Under the pieces are notes generated by a model. It saw only the letters and a list, made by a program, of their open reading frames with translations. It had not been told where the DNA came from and searched no databases. A program made the position numbers and the translations under genes. A stretch of 64,000 nucleotides of DNA, from the NCBI GenBank assembly GCA_905178155.1, contig CAJINV010000007.1:876627-940626 (forward strand), read 5' to 3'. Source of the stretch: Amoebophrya sp. A120. Its lineage: Eukaryota; Sar; Dinophyceae; Syndiniales; Amoebophryaceae. Shown in pieces: positions 37,451 to 49,000 of the stretch. Numbering within the stretch: position 1 is the first letter of the stretch; the number at the start of each line of letters is the position of its first letter.

Positions 37451-37830
37451 ACCCACACGACTACAGGTGGAGGGTGTAAAAAATGATACAAACCGATACC
37501 AACGGCCTTCTATCGGTAGGAGTTGCAATCGTACTCCGAATCGTCATCGGTATCGTGCGGCCAAGCAAAATACTAGCACTAGAATCGGTGCGCCATAATA
37601 TATAACTTCGTCTGTCGTATCATCGTAATTCGTTCGTAAGTAATACTAATAGTAATAGCACAAGCAGAAGCAGCACAAGGACAAGCACTATCGTAGTAGC
37701 AGTACCGTCTTCCATCATGACTGAACATCGTGAAGACGCACACCAACAGGCACGACCCTGAGTCAAGGTAGTTGTATCAACTAAGTATGATCTCCCTGAC
37801 TTCTCATCTGATAAATCTTCGGCCTGTGTG

Positions 37831-38424
37831 TCAGTCGGGCGGAGCAGCATAAAGACCGTCGACCCCCGGCGGCTCGACGTCCTCGTTAGGTGGAAACATC
37901 TCGGGGTCGACCTCTTCGGGGTGGACGGCCAGCAGCTGCACGTCGTCGCCAAACTGTGGATCTCCTATCGTATGGAAAAACGAACCCACAATGTGGCTGC
38001 ATTGCAATTGCCAAAATAGGAAGCCTTGCATGACAAAATCGCGACCGCGTCGCATTTCCTGCATTACATACAAATCCTCTATATTGCGTGACAAACTTCT
38101 CCCTACCTTGCATGACGCATCCACCCAATTCGCCATGCTCAAGCTGCGACGCTAATGCCCATGCACAAGGCTGCGACGTGAATTCCCACTGTGGGTGCGT
38201 TTTTTGTCCCGGATAGCGGCCAGCTCATGCAAGCACGCCAACAGAAGCCCGGAATTTTTTGGGAACCACCCTACTACCATCTGCGCGCCGAGCCACCGCA
38301 TTCGGGCGATGCTCGCTGTCTTTGTACCAGGAAAAGAGTTTTGCAGCATTTCGATAACCTGAGTCGACATGGCCAAACCTTGACCATCAGAAGGACCAAA
38401 ACCGTGACCATATGCGTCGGTCAT
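37831..38424 (-). CDS. Possible minus-strand gene with an introner
   Basis: The downstream exon reads GDPQFGDDVQLLAVHPEEVD and ends YAAPPD then stop at 37831; codon use is GC-rich at third positions and coding-like. Upstream of the introner (37971-38215) an ATG frame from 38424 reads MTDAYGHGFG...LACLHELAA. The frames do not join cleanly by the usual rule: that rule selects a different frame, which ends in a hydrophobic Leu/Val tail near 37620. Product not recognised; could be a decayed gene. Confidence 0.3.
37971..38215 (-). mobile_element. Introner, family P (E-like), minus orientation
   Basis: On the minus strand starts TATCCGGGACAAAAAACGC and ends GTTCGTTTTTCCATA. Flanks GCCGC and CGATA do not match. 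The terminal motif resembles family E. Confidence 0.7.
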
Positions 38425-38778
38425 CTGAAGGGCTTTGGCCGCACATAAGAACGGGCATAAAAATCGAGTGAATACCTTTTTCCGCTCCTGTAAAAAAGGT
38501 ATTCGCGATTTTTGGGTGCCAAAAAAAGGTATTCAAGGGGGGGGCATAAAGGAGGGGCCAGCCGCTTTCGTCTCAGAAGCGGGCCACTATGAAGCGCGCC
38601 GGCCGTATGGGTGTTTTGCACCAAAAAATGCGCGCAAATCAAGGCCGGCCGTGGCCTTGCAGCTTTTTCAAGTCTTTGACACGTGCCCGAGCCGGTTCAA
38701 CTGTTTTCCTGGGCCCAGACCAAAGAAAAAAAATTTTATTTTTGAAAGCGAATACGTTTTTCATCGCTGTATAGCTCC

Positions 38779-40053
38779 CTGACTCATCTCATAAATCTTC
38801 GGCCTGTCCTTCAAATTTGCAAGTTTTCTGCAAGTTTTTTGCAAGTCTTTTGCAAGTCCTGGCGCAAGTTTTTTGCAAGTCCTTAGAGGCGAACATCCGC
38901 GCCAGGACTCACGAGACCCGGAATTCCGGGAGTCCTTCCACCGAAAACGCCTAAGTCCGGAAAAAAGTAGCTTTTTTGGTGCCCATACCATGCTGATTCG
39001 GCTGGTTTTTTGGGTCATTTTCGTGCGCCGGCGCGAGTTGGCCATGGCGCAAGCCACCTGGCAGGGGCCTCCCAAACTGCCTAGCCGTGGTCGCCTTCCG
39101 TGGCTACGCAGCACCGGGATTGGCCGTTGTTCTCGGACTAAATGCTGTGGCCATGATTTTCTCTCGCTAGTTTCTGCTCTCAGAATGCCTGCGCAGCATC
39201 GGGGGCGCAGCGGGTTTCTTTGGCAGAGTGGGGCTTCTGCGTGCACAGCCAGAGAGGCAGCGCCCTATGGCCACGGCCTTGCGCCCACGGCTAGTCTAGG
39301 GCAGCAGGGTGCTGGGGCGTGTTCTGCCTCGCCCCGCCCAAGCTAGCGGGGCTGGCGGGCGAGCCTGGCGGCCTCCCTTGGTGACTTCGTGGCGCCCTAT
39401 TAGCGTCTCTGCCGGCGTGCGCCCTCTGCACCTGGCAGCAGCCTTGGCGCTGTCTCCCCTACCTTGTCTCCTTCGGGTGTATAGGGCAGGTGTGACTTCG
39501 CCTCTTCTGAAGAGGCCAGCCGAACAAAGTCCATTTTTTCGGGCCGTCAGGCCATGGTGGGAAATGTTATCCCCGATCTATTGCTGGTTGTGCGGGCGCG
39601 GCGTGCCACACCATGCAGGATGGATCCGGGACACTTTGGGGCCGCACGGTATAGCGGCCTGCGTTTCTGGTCAATGAGGTGCCGGGGCTTGGCCCAGTGT
39701 GTGGCGGTGGTTGTTGCAAGAATGGTGGCAGGGAGCGGTCGCCGCTTCTACCAGTCCAGTGCGCCTTTTTTGCTATGTTGGCACCACCGGGCTCCCAGCC
39801 CGCGGCACCGTGCGCCATTCGCGTCCGAACGGGCGCGGGGGGACAGGCTATCGCCACCCGGCCGAGCCGCCCACCAAAAAAAACGCCCCGGGGGGCGGCG
39901 CCGGGGTTATACAGACGCTTGTGGCGCCTGCCGTCTGCTGCTGAAAAAGCCGCGTGTGCGCAAGTTTTGCGCAAGTCCGCAGCAAGTTCTCAAATCGTCC
40001 CGCACTATCCACCGTTTTGGCTCTAATGACTCATCTCATAAATCTTCGGCCTG
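38779..40053. other. GC-rich block between two 28-bp direct repeats
   Basis: TGACTCATCTCATAAATCTT followed by CGGCCTGT occurs at about 38780 and 40026, and a variant at about 37797. Between them lie a CAAGTTTTTTG tandem (38815-38885), then a GC-rich interior with frames on both strands. No inverted ends seen. Confidence 0.5.
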
Positions 40054-40113
40054 TTCGTCAGTGTGCGGGTCCGTCATCTGCTGTCGGAGGGTCCACCAGG
40101 TGTTCGACGCATT

Positions 40114-40271
40114 TGCCTTACAGAGGGCGGTCTCCTGTGGATGACGCCGACGCGTCTGCATTCGAGAACAACCGAAACCAGCAACAGCAGCGGAATAGTA
40201 CGGTGGATAACGGACGGGATGAAACGGAAGAAAGAGGCTCGAAGCAAGGAGATAAAGATGAGAATTTGTAA
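40114..40271 (+). CDS. Possible exon, acidic low-complexity protein
   Basis: After CTTACAG, an open frame reads GRSPVDDADASAFENNRNQQ...DKDENL and stops at 40269-40271. Gln/Asn/Glu-rich, coding-like. A 42-bp stretch at its start is repeated at 40955. No domain. Confidence 0.3.
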
Positions 40272-40954
40272 TGCAGAGTTTCTGATGCAATTAAATCTGT
40301 AGATACAAATTTCACACGATAAGCTTCGCCTTTCTTGCAAAAATAAACAGTTTCTCAGTCCTAAAAAACCCCTTTTAATTTACATGCAAGTAGCACACGC
40401 ATACAGCAGAAAGAAAGTTTTATACAAAAGAAAGGACTGACTTACTGTTTTTTCGAAGCTTTATAAAGAAGTAGCTAAAGACATCACCACCATGATTTCG
40501 ATAGGATCACGGACCGGGGTTTTAAAAAAACATCGATCAAGTGGTCGAGTTCAAAATTACTATGCCCCGGCTCCGTGATCAAGTAAATTTTACTCTTTTC
40601 GAAAAGCAACAAAGCATCGGAAAAAATAAATTTGTGATGCAAGAGCTCCAGTAGGTTGTAATGCAAGATCAGAAATCAGGTGGTGAAGTAAGTTCCAGTA
40701 CGTGTGAAATTTAGAAAGAAACTATCAAAACGCGATGAACTTTATCTCAGCTTCGAGCTACTTACGAACAGGCTTCAGAGTCGCCGCACATATATGGGCT
40801 CAGCATGAAAAGACTGGGTTTAGGCTAGCGCTCAAGGCGAGGAAGAAGAAAGCTTTTTTCGCGAAGACCTGAAAACTCACAACGGGCGCAGACCATTGCA
40901 CACCAGACATGGCGTTTTACTTGTGAGATGTAAGCTGTTCCGAGTACGTTTAAT

Positions 40955-41095
40955 TACAGAGGGCGGTCTCCTGTGGATGACGCCGACGCGTCTGCGTTAG
41001 ACATTCTAATATGCATTACAATTTTTTTTGTTAAGGCAAATCTGCATTTTGTAATGCAATTTATACTAGTACGATGCTTTTGCAATGAAAGTCGC
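40955..41095 (+). repeat. Copy of the 40118 exon start joined to a broken family A introner
   Basis: TTACAGAGGGCGGTCTCCTG and the following bases to CGTCTGC match 40112-40160. Then comes an A-type right half (TACTAGTACGATGCTTTTGC) with a degraded left end. Confidence 0.6.
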
Positions 41096-41269
41096 CGTCT
41101 ATTTCTGTTTAGGAGTGATAAAACACTCTCGGTATCAGCGCGCGTGCTAGTGCGCGCGCAGGAGGCATGGGGCAGGATGTCTGCGTGCCCGCAGGAGAGA
41201 AGGAGAAAGATCGAGCGTCGCCTACCCCTCCGCCTACCGGAACACGGCGCACAGGCTCGTCTTCGGTCA

Positions 41270-41313
41270 TTATTTAATTTCTCAGACACTCAGTTTGTGA
41301 GAAATTAAATAAA
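41270..41313. repeat. Perfect hairpin
   Basis: Arms TTATTTAATTTCTCA and TGAGAAATTAAATAA are exact complements around a 13-base loop. Purpose unknown; not followed by a clear T-run. Confidence 0.8.
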
Positions 41314-41637
41314 CTACTCCCGGAGTTGTATGTGCATTGGAAAAAAACAACTCTGCCGGAGTCGTGTGTGCGGGAACATAAATGCCCGGCGACTTTCCTG
41401 TGTGGGCATGCCTGTATCCTGGGTGGGTGTGTGTGCCTGATGCCCGTGCCTGTTATATTTGTGTAGAAAGTAACAGGTACAACTACAACTATAAGAAAGT
41501 CGGAAGAGCATAAGTTTAAGCGACGCGAGTAGTTTTTGCATTTTTTCAAAGCAAAAAGAAAAAGCTGACGCCAGGGCTGCGGACTTTCGCCGACGTCGAC
41601 GCACACGCTCGGGAGTATTAATTTATCTAAAACTTAA

Positions 41638-42053
41638 AGCCCAACATTTTTGCACGTATCTCGACCGGCTTCTATGGTGAGGTTAGGTCCTACGACTTTG
41701 ACTGTCCGGAAACTGGATGAAAGTGCACAACCCCCCCTCCCCCTCGTAGTTTTTATGGCATCAACAGCATTACAGGTGGACCCTCTCGTGCATGACAACT
41801 TCATGCGCCGAGTGTAGTATTGTTTGGATTTCTTCCACCGAAATTTGTCATGCACGCGGTTCCACAACAAGGGAGATAGCAACTGGATTTGGGTTTTTGT
41901 GTGACAAATGAGGGAAGGGGGATGGGGTTGTGCACTGTCATAGGCTGGCGCATGCTTGTGCAAAGTTTGCAAACGTACTCCTTGCGGTCCAAAACGAGAT
42001 GGAAAGAAGATGCGTTCTCCCTGGTACGACTGCGTGAGTATGTGCTTCCGGTA
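41638..42053 (+). CDS. Possible exons around a family K introner
   Basis: 41638-41716 reads PNIFARISTGFYGEVRSYDF and ends in PETG. After the introner, one frame reads WRMLVQSLQTYSLRSKTRWK up to GTAAGC at about 42051; another gives a Cys-rich reading. The direct repeat decides between them poorly. No domain recognised and no start found. Confidence 0.3.
41717..41942 (+). mobile_element. Introner, family K
   Basis: Starts ATGAAAGTGCACAACC (first T missing), ends GTTGTGCACTGTCATA. Flanks ACTGG and GCTGG after one extra G. Confidence 0.8.
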
Positions 42054-42451
42054 AGCTTAAAGGATTTCGATGGAATTCGTAAAGCTCAGTTTAGTGGCGA
42101 CAGAAAAGCTTCAAGGATCCTCTCACTCTTTCCCATTAGGTAGACAGGGGGCTGCGCATCCTAATATAAACGTAGATCAGATCAAGCTTCACAGACGTTC
42201 ATTTCTAGTCTCGTTCCAACTCTTGATCCTAAATCGCGCTCTTAGCTAGGATTCCAATTTTGCTTTCTACCTTCCCTCCTCTCCCTTGGAGCTTTTCTAC
42301 TTAGAACTGGACATACCTCACGTATTCCCAGAAGATCGACGGTGGCCCACTTCTTGGGAAAGTGCCTCAAACTCAGCGCTCTGTCTTCGTTCGCGTCTTA
42401 TTTCTTTCGATGTTCTGAGAAAGATCCGAAGACACAAAGGATACACACTGA

Positions 42452-43090
42452 TCCCGCTGGGCCTCCGTCGACACGGATACGCGCAGGGCAGGAGCAAAGT
42501 ACGACCCTCGAAATTTTCGGAGCGATAAAAAGACGACCGCGCCGGACGAGACCACGTTGGAGGTGCCTCAAGACGTCGCCCACAACCCATTCTACCGTGG
42601 GCCAGTTCGGACTTGCCATACGCCGAAGACGGCGTTGGCCGTGACCGCCCCCGAAGCGTTGGCCGTGACCGCCGGAGACGGCGTTGGCCGTCGGGTTTTC
42701 GTTTCCAAACAGGAAAATCTGGGCAAGAGAATCAAGGACAACGCGAGCAATGCATGGAAAAAAACGAAGGAGATCTTGAAAACCAAAACCGCGAAGATCG
42801 TTGGGGCGGCTGTCGGAGCGGCTGCCGGAGCGGGGCTCCTGACGGTGGGGGCTGTTCGGCACTTGCGCAAGAAACGCAGCGCAGGCGCAGGCGCCGGCGC
42901 CACTGCGACGACCGAGGACCCGGCGACGACCGGGCCCGGGAGCTTTCTGCAAGAACAAGCAGAAAAAGAAGGCGACAGCTTTCATCTGCACGAATACGAT
43001 GCCGCGGCTACGCCGGCGCCGGCTCTGGTGCTCGCCAAGGAGGATGTCGCGGCCGTCTCCGATGGCGACGTGCCGGCGACCGCCTTGTAG
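42452..43090 (+). CDS. Gene-like frame: small protein with glycine-rich membrane segment
   Basis: Open from 42452 to the stop at 43088-43090, with no ATG at its head, so the start must be upstream by splicing or elsewhere. A basic region (GKRIKDNASNAWKKTKEILK) precedes a Gly/Ala-rich hydrophobic stretch (IVGAAVGAAAGAGLLTVGAV) flanked by RHLRKKR, consistent with one glycine-zipper membrane helix. The C-terminus is Ala/Pro/Thr/Glu-rich. GCGTTGGCCGT is repeated three times at 42630-42700. Function unknown. Confidence 0.45.
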   Translation, partial: SRWASVDTDTRRAGAKYDPRNFRSDKKTTAPDETTLEVPQDVAHNPFYRGPVRTCHTPKTALAVTAPEALAVTAGDGVGRRVFVSKQENLGKRIKDNASNAWKKTKEILKTKTAKIVGAAVGAAAGAGLLTVGAVRHLRKKRSAGAGAGATATTEDPATTGPGSFLQEQAEKEGDSFHLHEYDAAATPAPALVLAKEDVAAVSDGDVPATAL

Positions 43091-43532
43091 GTGACAGCAA
43101 CTAGTACATCAAGGCGGCGTGTACTTTCAAGCCGCAACATAGCAAGCGGCTAATAAATATGAATATGTCACTTAAGTTTCGTTCTCTTTGTCGTGTCGTC
43201 GCTCGGCGTTGATGAAGAAGAGGACCACGACCAAAAACATATATGCGAGGAGAACGAGAAGTCGTTTATATAAATATAAATAATGTCGCGAGGGTGGTCG
43301 GACTCGTACATCATCAACATGAACTCTACACATATTCTTGAGACTCTATCGGCGCCAGCGCGTGAAGTATTCCACTCACCCGACAATTATTGCGCAGAAG
43401 TGTAGTGGTCTACAACTTGTTACAAAGAGAGTAGTGCCATGATCTCAGCGTTCTCGATAATAAGTAATAGCTATATATATCAAGCACGTAGAACTACAGC
43501 GCCGAACTTCTATCTCCAAGAACTCCGCACAG

Positions 43533-43769
43533 ATGAATAGCGATAGCATCGAACAGAATACACTCTTCACCATCAAGCACGTAGAAGGAAGAAAAAAGCC
43601 AAGTTACCTTTCACCCGTACAAGATTCAGACCTCACGCACCAACAAGAAGCTGCGCCGCGCTACTTCCGTGGTGCAGCTGCAGGAGCCACGACCGTGGAT
43701 GACGAGGTGGATAAAAAGAAAATACTAGGACGATCGTCGCACGACACAGGAGTGACCACAGCGCGATGA
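43533..43769 (+). CDS. Small open frame, hypothetical
   Basis: 78 codons from ATG (MNSDSIEQNTLFTIKHVEG) to stop. Hydrophilic, no domain. No splice or repeat context supports or refutes it. Confidence 0.25.
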   Translation: MNSDSIEQNTLFTIKHVEGRKKPSYLSPVQDSDLTHQQEAAPRYFRGAAAGATTVDDEVDKKKILGRSSHDTGVTTAR

Positions 43770-43819
43770 ACTTGAACAAGACGTCTTGTCCTAACTTGTG
43801 CGCCGACTGAGCAGCAGGA

Positions 43820-44577
43820 CTCCGCGTGACTGCCTCAGTTTGTTTTTTTATCTTTTGTTGACTGGTATAGAGCTGCGGGGGAACTACACGCACAGTATTT
43901 TTTATGGAAGCGTCAGGATCGAAATCAACAAAATCGAAATAATTTGTGATGCATAAAATCGATACCAGTTGGAGCCTCAGTTTCCAAGTGTTGCATGACA
44001 AATTTTGGGAGCACCAAGACCCAGTCTGTCATGCTGCTTTTTAGGCCAAGAAGACTGCGCCTGGCATGCTACTCTGGTAGTACATGTTTAGGGCTAAACA
44101 GGCTTGCAATCGGTCTCATTTGCCCCCTCTCCAACACAGGCCTTACGGGCCTTGCATTTTATGCATTACAAATGTTTCGATTTTGTCGATTTCGATCCTG
44201 ACACTCCCATATTTTTGGTGGTGGGCAGCTCGTCCGCCGGATGACAAACGCAACGCCAGCTCCTTATGGCGTTCTCAACTGTTACATTCTTCACTGTTCT
44301 TGCATGAATTTGTCATGCAAGAATGGCAAAAATGAAAGCAAAGGAGGGAGCTTGCGCGTCTTGCATGACAGATGTGGTACAGATTTAGACGCTGTTTAGC
44401 CATTCGAGAACTTGTCATGCGAAGCAGCTTGATTGTCTGGTGGCTCAAGGTCATTTTGCATGACAAATCATGTAACAGTTGAGAATGTAACACTTGAGAG
44501 CGCCATACTCCTCTAGTGTAGTTGTCACGCCACTTAAAAATTATATCTCGAAGATGAAGCCCAAGCTTCACAATTAA
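43820..44577 (+). CDS. Coding-like flanks of two introners
   Basis: After removing the G copy (43903-44211) and the H copy (44265-44507) two frames stay open: one reads ...WWAARPPDDKRNASSSSVVV... to a stop near 44577, the other ...GGGQLVRRMTNATPAPLV then stop. Both cross both junctions. I cannot choose; no domain seen. Confidence 0.25.
43903..44211 (+). mobile_element. Introner, family G
   Basis: Starts TATGGAAGCGTCAGGATCG, ends CCTGACACTCCCATA. Direct repeat TTTTT on both sides. Confidence 0.88.
44265..44507 (+). mobile_element. Introner, family H
   Basis: Starts TATGGCGTTCTCAACTG, ends CACTTGAGAGCGCCATA. Direct repeat CTCCT on both sides. Confidence 0.9.
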
Positions 44578-44639
44578 GTATGAAGAGCACTACATCACAA
44601 TTTTGTATACTGGCCAGCTGTGATGTGTCGGCGCTTTCA

Positions 44640-44999
44640 TCATACATTTTGCGCCGGCGCCGCTCAGCAGCGGCCAGCTTCTGCGTTACGAATCTTCGAC
44701 TCTCTTCACGACAGAGCAGATCGGGAGCTACAGTTTCACCCGAAAACAATATATAAAAACGATCCCGAAAGTAAGTAGAAGTATCTACTTACTTGTATGC
44801 TCGGGCTGTGTCTTTAATTTGAAGAGTTGAAGTAAAATCATATCAATCTCTATCCGGCAAGGTGGAGGACATCAAGGAGAAGCTCGCAGAAGAACCTACG
44901 AACTTCTATGAAAGGACCTGCCGGGGGCTGCATTGTTCAACATCTATCGCGCCTTTTTTCGTAGATCTGAATCGATTTCTTGTCGGTAGTCAGTATTGA
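44640..44999 (+). CDS. Two-exon gene fragment, unrecognised
   Basis: An exon ending at 44770 reads LLRYESSTLFTTEQIGSYSF and TRKQYIKTIPK. A GTAAGT..AAG intron at 44771-44861 joins it in phase 0 to VEDIKEKLAEEPTNFYERTC and a stop at 44997-44999. Composition looks truly coding on both sides of the junction. The 5' end is not located. The last 20 residues may already be repeat-derived. Confidence 0.4.
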
Positions 45000-45079
45000 A
45001 GGACTTTTTTTTCCTGCTGACGATCATCCACACACTTTTGATTGATCTGTTGTAAGCGACTTGCTTCTGACTGACGCCA

Positions 45080-45335
45080 AAAATAAAGTTCTGTTTGAAG
45101 AGATTTTCCAAAAATTCTGTTTGTATATCATTTTCTTGATGATTGATTGATTTCCACGGCACCAGCTCGGTGGTCTAGCTGGTCTTCGGTTTCATCCTAC
45201 ACTGAAAAATCGGTTAGCATAGGAGATGTCATTTCCTTTTCCATGCAAAAAGTATGGTGCAGCTGGCACTAGCACTACAGGAGAGACGGAACATTGTTTC
45301 TGGCTGTCGCTTTTTCTTTTTTGCGACTTCGAGAT
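45080..45335. repeat. Dispersed repeat R3, copy 2
   Basis: Resembles 33540-33745: CTGTTT..AGAGATTTTCCAA, AGCTGGTCTTCGGTTTCATC and TGGCTGTCGCTTTTT in the same order. No gene seen from 45000 to 46044 otherwise. Confidence 0.75.
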
Positions 45336-46044
45336 AGAGGATTCACAACATGAGTTCATTTCTGCGTGGAGGTGGATTTCTGCTCGAATGATCAGGAACT
45401 CATTTTGATCGTCTTTTTATTTTTGTAGTTTCTAGTAGTTGTGAACTACGCAGGTACAAACTTGATATTTACTTATCCCAAAATAAACAAGTATCAGTAT
45501 GAAAATGCTATACCTCTCTAGCATGAAGAAACAAAAAAAAATTAGGTGCAGTGAATAGACAGACGCTTAGTTATTATACCGGTGGATCTTCGCTTAGGCC
45601 TCCGGATTTTCATTATGTCTCACACCGAGACGGGCGCGATCTTCTTTTTGGTTTTCAGAAGTTTTTCCCCCAAATTGAGGAAGGTGCAAGCACAGGGGCT
45701 AAACAAGATGACTCAGCCATCAAGCAGGATGATGTTAATGTTTTACTTTATAGTTTTTGCACAATCTATCATGAGGAACAAACAGCACGTCGGCAGAAGA
45801 ACGAAAGAAAACGAAGCATTTAACTGTGACTTTTCTTTTTGGGGGTCAGTTTCTCTTTACCGTTGTCCAATAAAGTAAAAATAAAACGAGCTCGCGTTGT
45901 TTGCTGAGCCGAATTTTTTTTTTTCCGGTGCCGAATTGAGACGAGCACGCGAAGAAAAAACTGTACGCAAGGAACCACGGGCCGCTGCCACGGGCAGCAA
46001 CTCATACATTTACGTACCAGGAGCATAAATAAACCGAAACCACC

Positions 46045-49000
46045 ATGCCGGGCATCGTGTGCCGGCCGTGTCCCTGCCACTGTATTTCCCGCCGTCGTTA
46101 CAACCTGGCGGCGGACGAATACTGGGCCCTCTGCCCCGGCTTATCCTCTGCAAAAGTATCGTGCTCGTAGTAATCGCCGTCATGCATTACAAATTCCTTG
46201 GCTATGGCAAACCCGCATTACAAATAATTCCATTTCTCACGCTGAGCGAATTTGTCATGCGATTGCTACTAGTACGATACTTTTGCAGTTCATACGGCCG
46301 ACTCTGCTGCTACGGCTGCGTAACCCTCTGCGTCACGTATTGCCATTCCTGGTCGGTGTTTGCCTTTCTCTCCGCATTCCTTTCCGGGAGTCAGGTGATT
46401 TTGCTCTACAGTAGCTACGAGTGGGATTGGTCGAGGGAGTGGTATTGGGGCTCGGAGAAGATATGCACTGCAAAAGTATCGTACTCGCATAAAAATAAAT
46501 GCATTACAAATTTCCTCAGCATGAGAAATTTGACTTAACAAAAGGATTTGTGATGCATGACTGCACTACGAATGCGATACTTTTGCACAGGATAGAAGAG
46601 CTTTTTGGTCTACTTGTGGTTCATCTTCCTCCTCGATTTGGTCTTCTTCGAATTATTATCAACTAAAAACATGTCTGGGTCTGGAAGAGTGCAAGGTTTG
46701 TCATGCTGGTTTTGCCTGGCCCAGGAGGTCGGGAATGCGAGCGATAGCATTACAAATTTGGAGATGACTCTGCATAGCATCTCCTATCCAGCATGAGAAA
46801 TTGAAATGCCATCTTCACGTGCCAAAAATGGATGGCTTCTGCTGCTCACGCAACACAGATTTTTGTGTTGACCAGGACTAGCATGACAAACTCGGATTCT
46901 TCCAGACTCAGACATATTTGCAATGCATAATTATCAAGACGGGGCATCACGATTCGAGACGGGTTGGAGGACAGTTTGGATGTGGTGTACGAAGATAGCA
47001 AAACTACAACTCGACGGGCGGGTATCGCAAGAAAAAACTGTTTCACTGTAAACTTGTAATGCAGAAAATGCATCTGAGAAGTATTTGTCTTGCTACACAT
47101 GCAAGACTGTGGATTTTTAGCTGTGTTTTCCCTTAGGAATCTTGCATGGCAAATTTTCTCTGTGATGTAGAACAAACTTGTGATGCAAAACTTCCAAAAT
47201 CCTTACGGTGAAGCAATTTTTTCATACGATAGCGGGCGCTTCTCCGCTACTCGGCGCGCCAGTATTTGCAGGAAACTATAAGTATAACGGCGGGGGTGGA
47301 CAAGGAGAAGGACAACATCAAGATCATCAACATCAAAACACAACAAGTATGAAGAAGTACAGCCATGTCCACCCGGTGGAGATGAGTATGAAAGAAATGA
47401 GGAACATATCAAACAAAAAAGTGTTAACGTTAACGGTTTTCCTGGATTGTAAGTGTGCGTGACAAATTTTGCCTAGCATGCATGCTATGCATGACAAATC
47501 TGGGCACGTTTTGCGATGCATTACTGCATTACAAATTCCGTTAACGTTAACGCTTTTTCCTGTGATAGAACATGCTAGCTACGGATTGCAGAACCAGCTT
47601 GGAAAAACGACAACTACAAGCGGTGCAGCAACTTTCTCGTCGTCCTGCAAGAAGAAAAGCAGAAGACGCTGGTGCATATGTTGAAGAAGAGCGGCAGATG
47701 AATCAGCTAAAAATTGCATCACACCAACAAGACTTGGACTACAACAGCAACCGGAATTTCTTAGGTTTCGCGACCGCACAGTACAATGGCACGACCACGA
47801 CCGTAAGCTCTTACGACAAGAACCAAATCCACTACCGATTTCGGCGGGCGTCGCTGATGTACAACCCAATGAAACAAGTAGAACAGAACCAACGAAGATC
47901 CTGCTGTAGCAAGTCGAAGTCCAACTGCACCGTCTTAGGCAGTGTGAAATGGTGGATGAAGATCCGGTTTACCGTCCTCGACCCGACGATTTTCATCTTC
48001 CTCAGCACCATGTACTTTGGCGTGTTTGACTTTTACCACACCTACCAGATCGGGTTGATTAACCCCTTGATCGCAAGTGAGCACCAGAAGCAGGGGTATT
48101 TGTCGTTTTACCAAACGCTCTACTATCGGGGATGCCTGTATGGATGTGTCTGAATCGAAATCGACAAAGTTGACATGATTTGTCATGCTTAAAATGCAAC
48201 CCACAGAGTGCCTGTCTTGCAGAGTAGGTAAGTGAGACAGATTGTAAGCCTGTTGAGGGGTAGAAATGGTAATGGATCCGCTAAAGTAGCGTGACAAAAG
48301 GGGTCTTCGTCTTCCCTACACAAACAGCATGACAAACTGGATTTCGGATCTACCAAAATTTGTCATGCGCCACTTGGAAACTGGGTCACAACTGGCAACC
48401 ATTTTATGCATCGCAAACTATTTCAACTTTGTCGATTTCGATCCTGACAGTTCCATAGCCTGCGGAACGCCAACTACCGCTGGGCGTGGCGGAATCCGAA
48501 TGATCCGAGTCAAGGATTTGCAGAAAATTTGATAACGGATGATGAAACACCATTGAACGCCGTCAAGGCGAGCCAGGAGATTTTTTTGGAAAAGGCGTGT
48601 GGGCATTTGAAGCCGATTGCTGGTGATCTTCACCTTCAGAATGTGAATGGCCGCGGCAGCTCGTCATTTTTGCAGCGAGGACGGTCGTGGAGAGACGATG
48701 GCATCAGCAACAGCCTCTACAAGAACGGCAAAAATCACCTCAAATTTGATATTCCCACCACTTCCGGTTCCGTCCAGCCTTTCGTGAGTTCTTGGAGCAC
48801 GACCGAGCAGGGTGTTTCGGTAGATTTTTTTGGCCTTGATAAAGCTTCATTTCGGTCTGGAGATCCTCGTGGTGCGCCACGACGGAAAAAAAGGCTGAAG
48901 CGAAATTTCAGCGGGAAGAGCCTTTTCGGGAGTGATTTAATGGAGCCTTATGTGGTCAATGAACAAGTACAAGAACAAAACTACTCCTCTCTTGTAGTTA

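Noticed and set aside
40005-40030. CCGTTTTGGCTCTAATG resembling the 3' part of the dinoflagellate spliced leader
   Set aside because: Only about a dozen bases match, no donor follows, and the context is a GC-rich repeat block.
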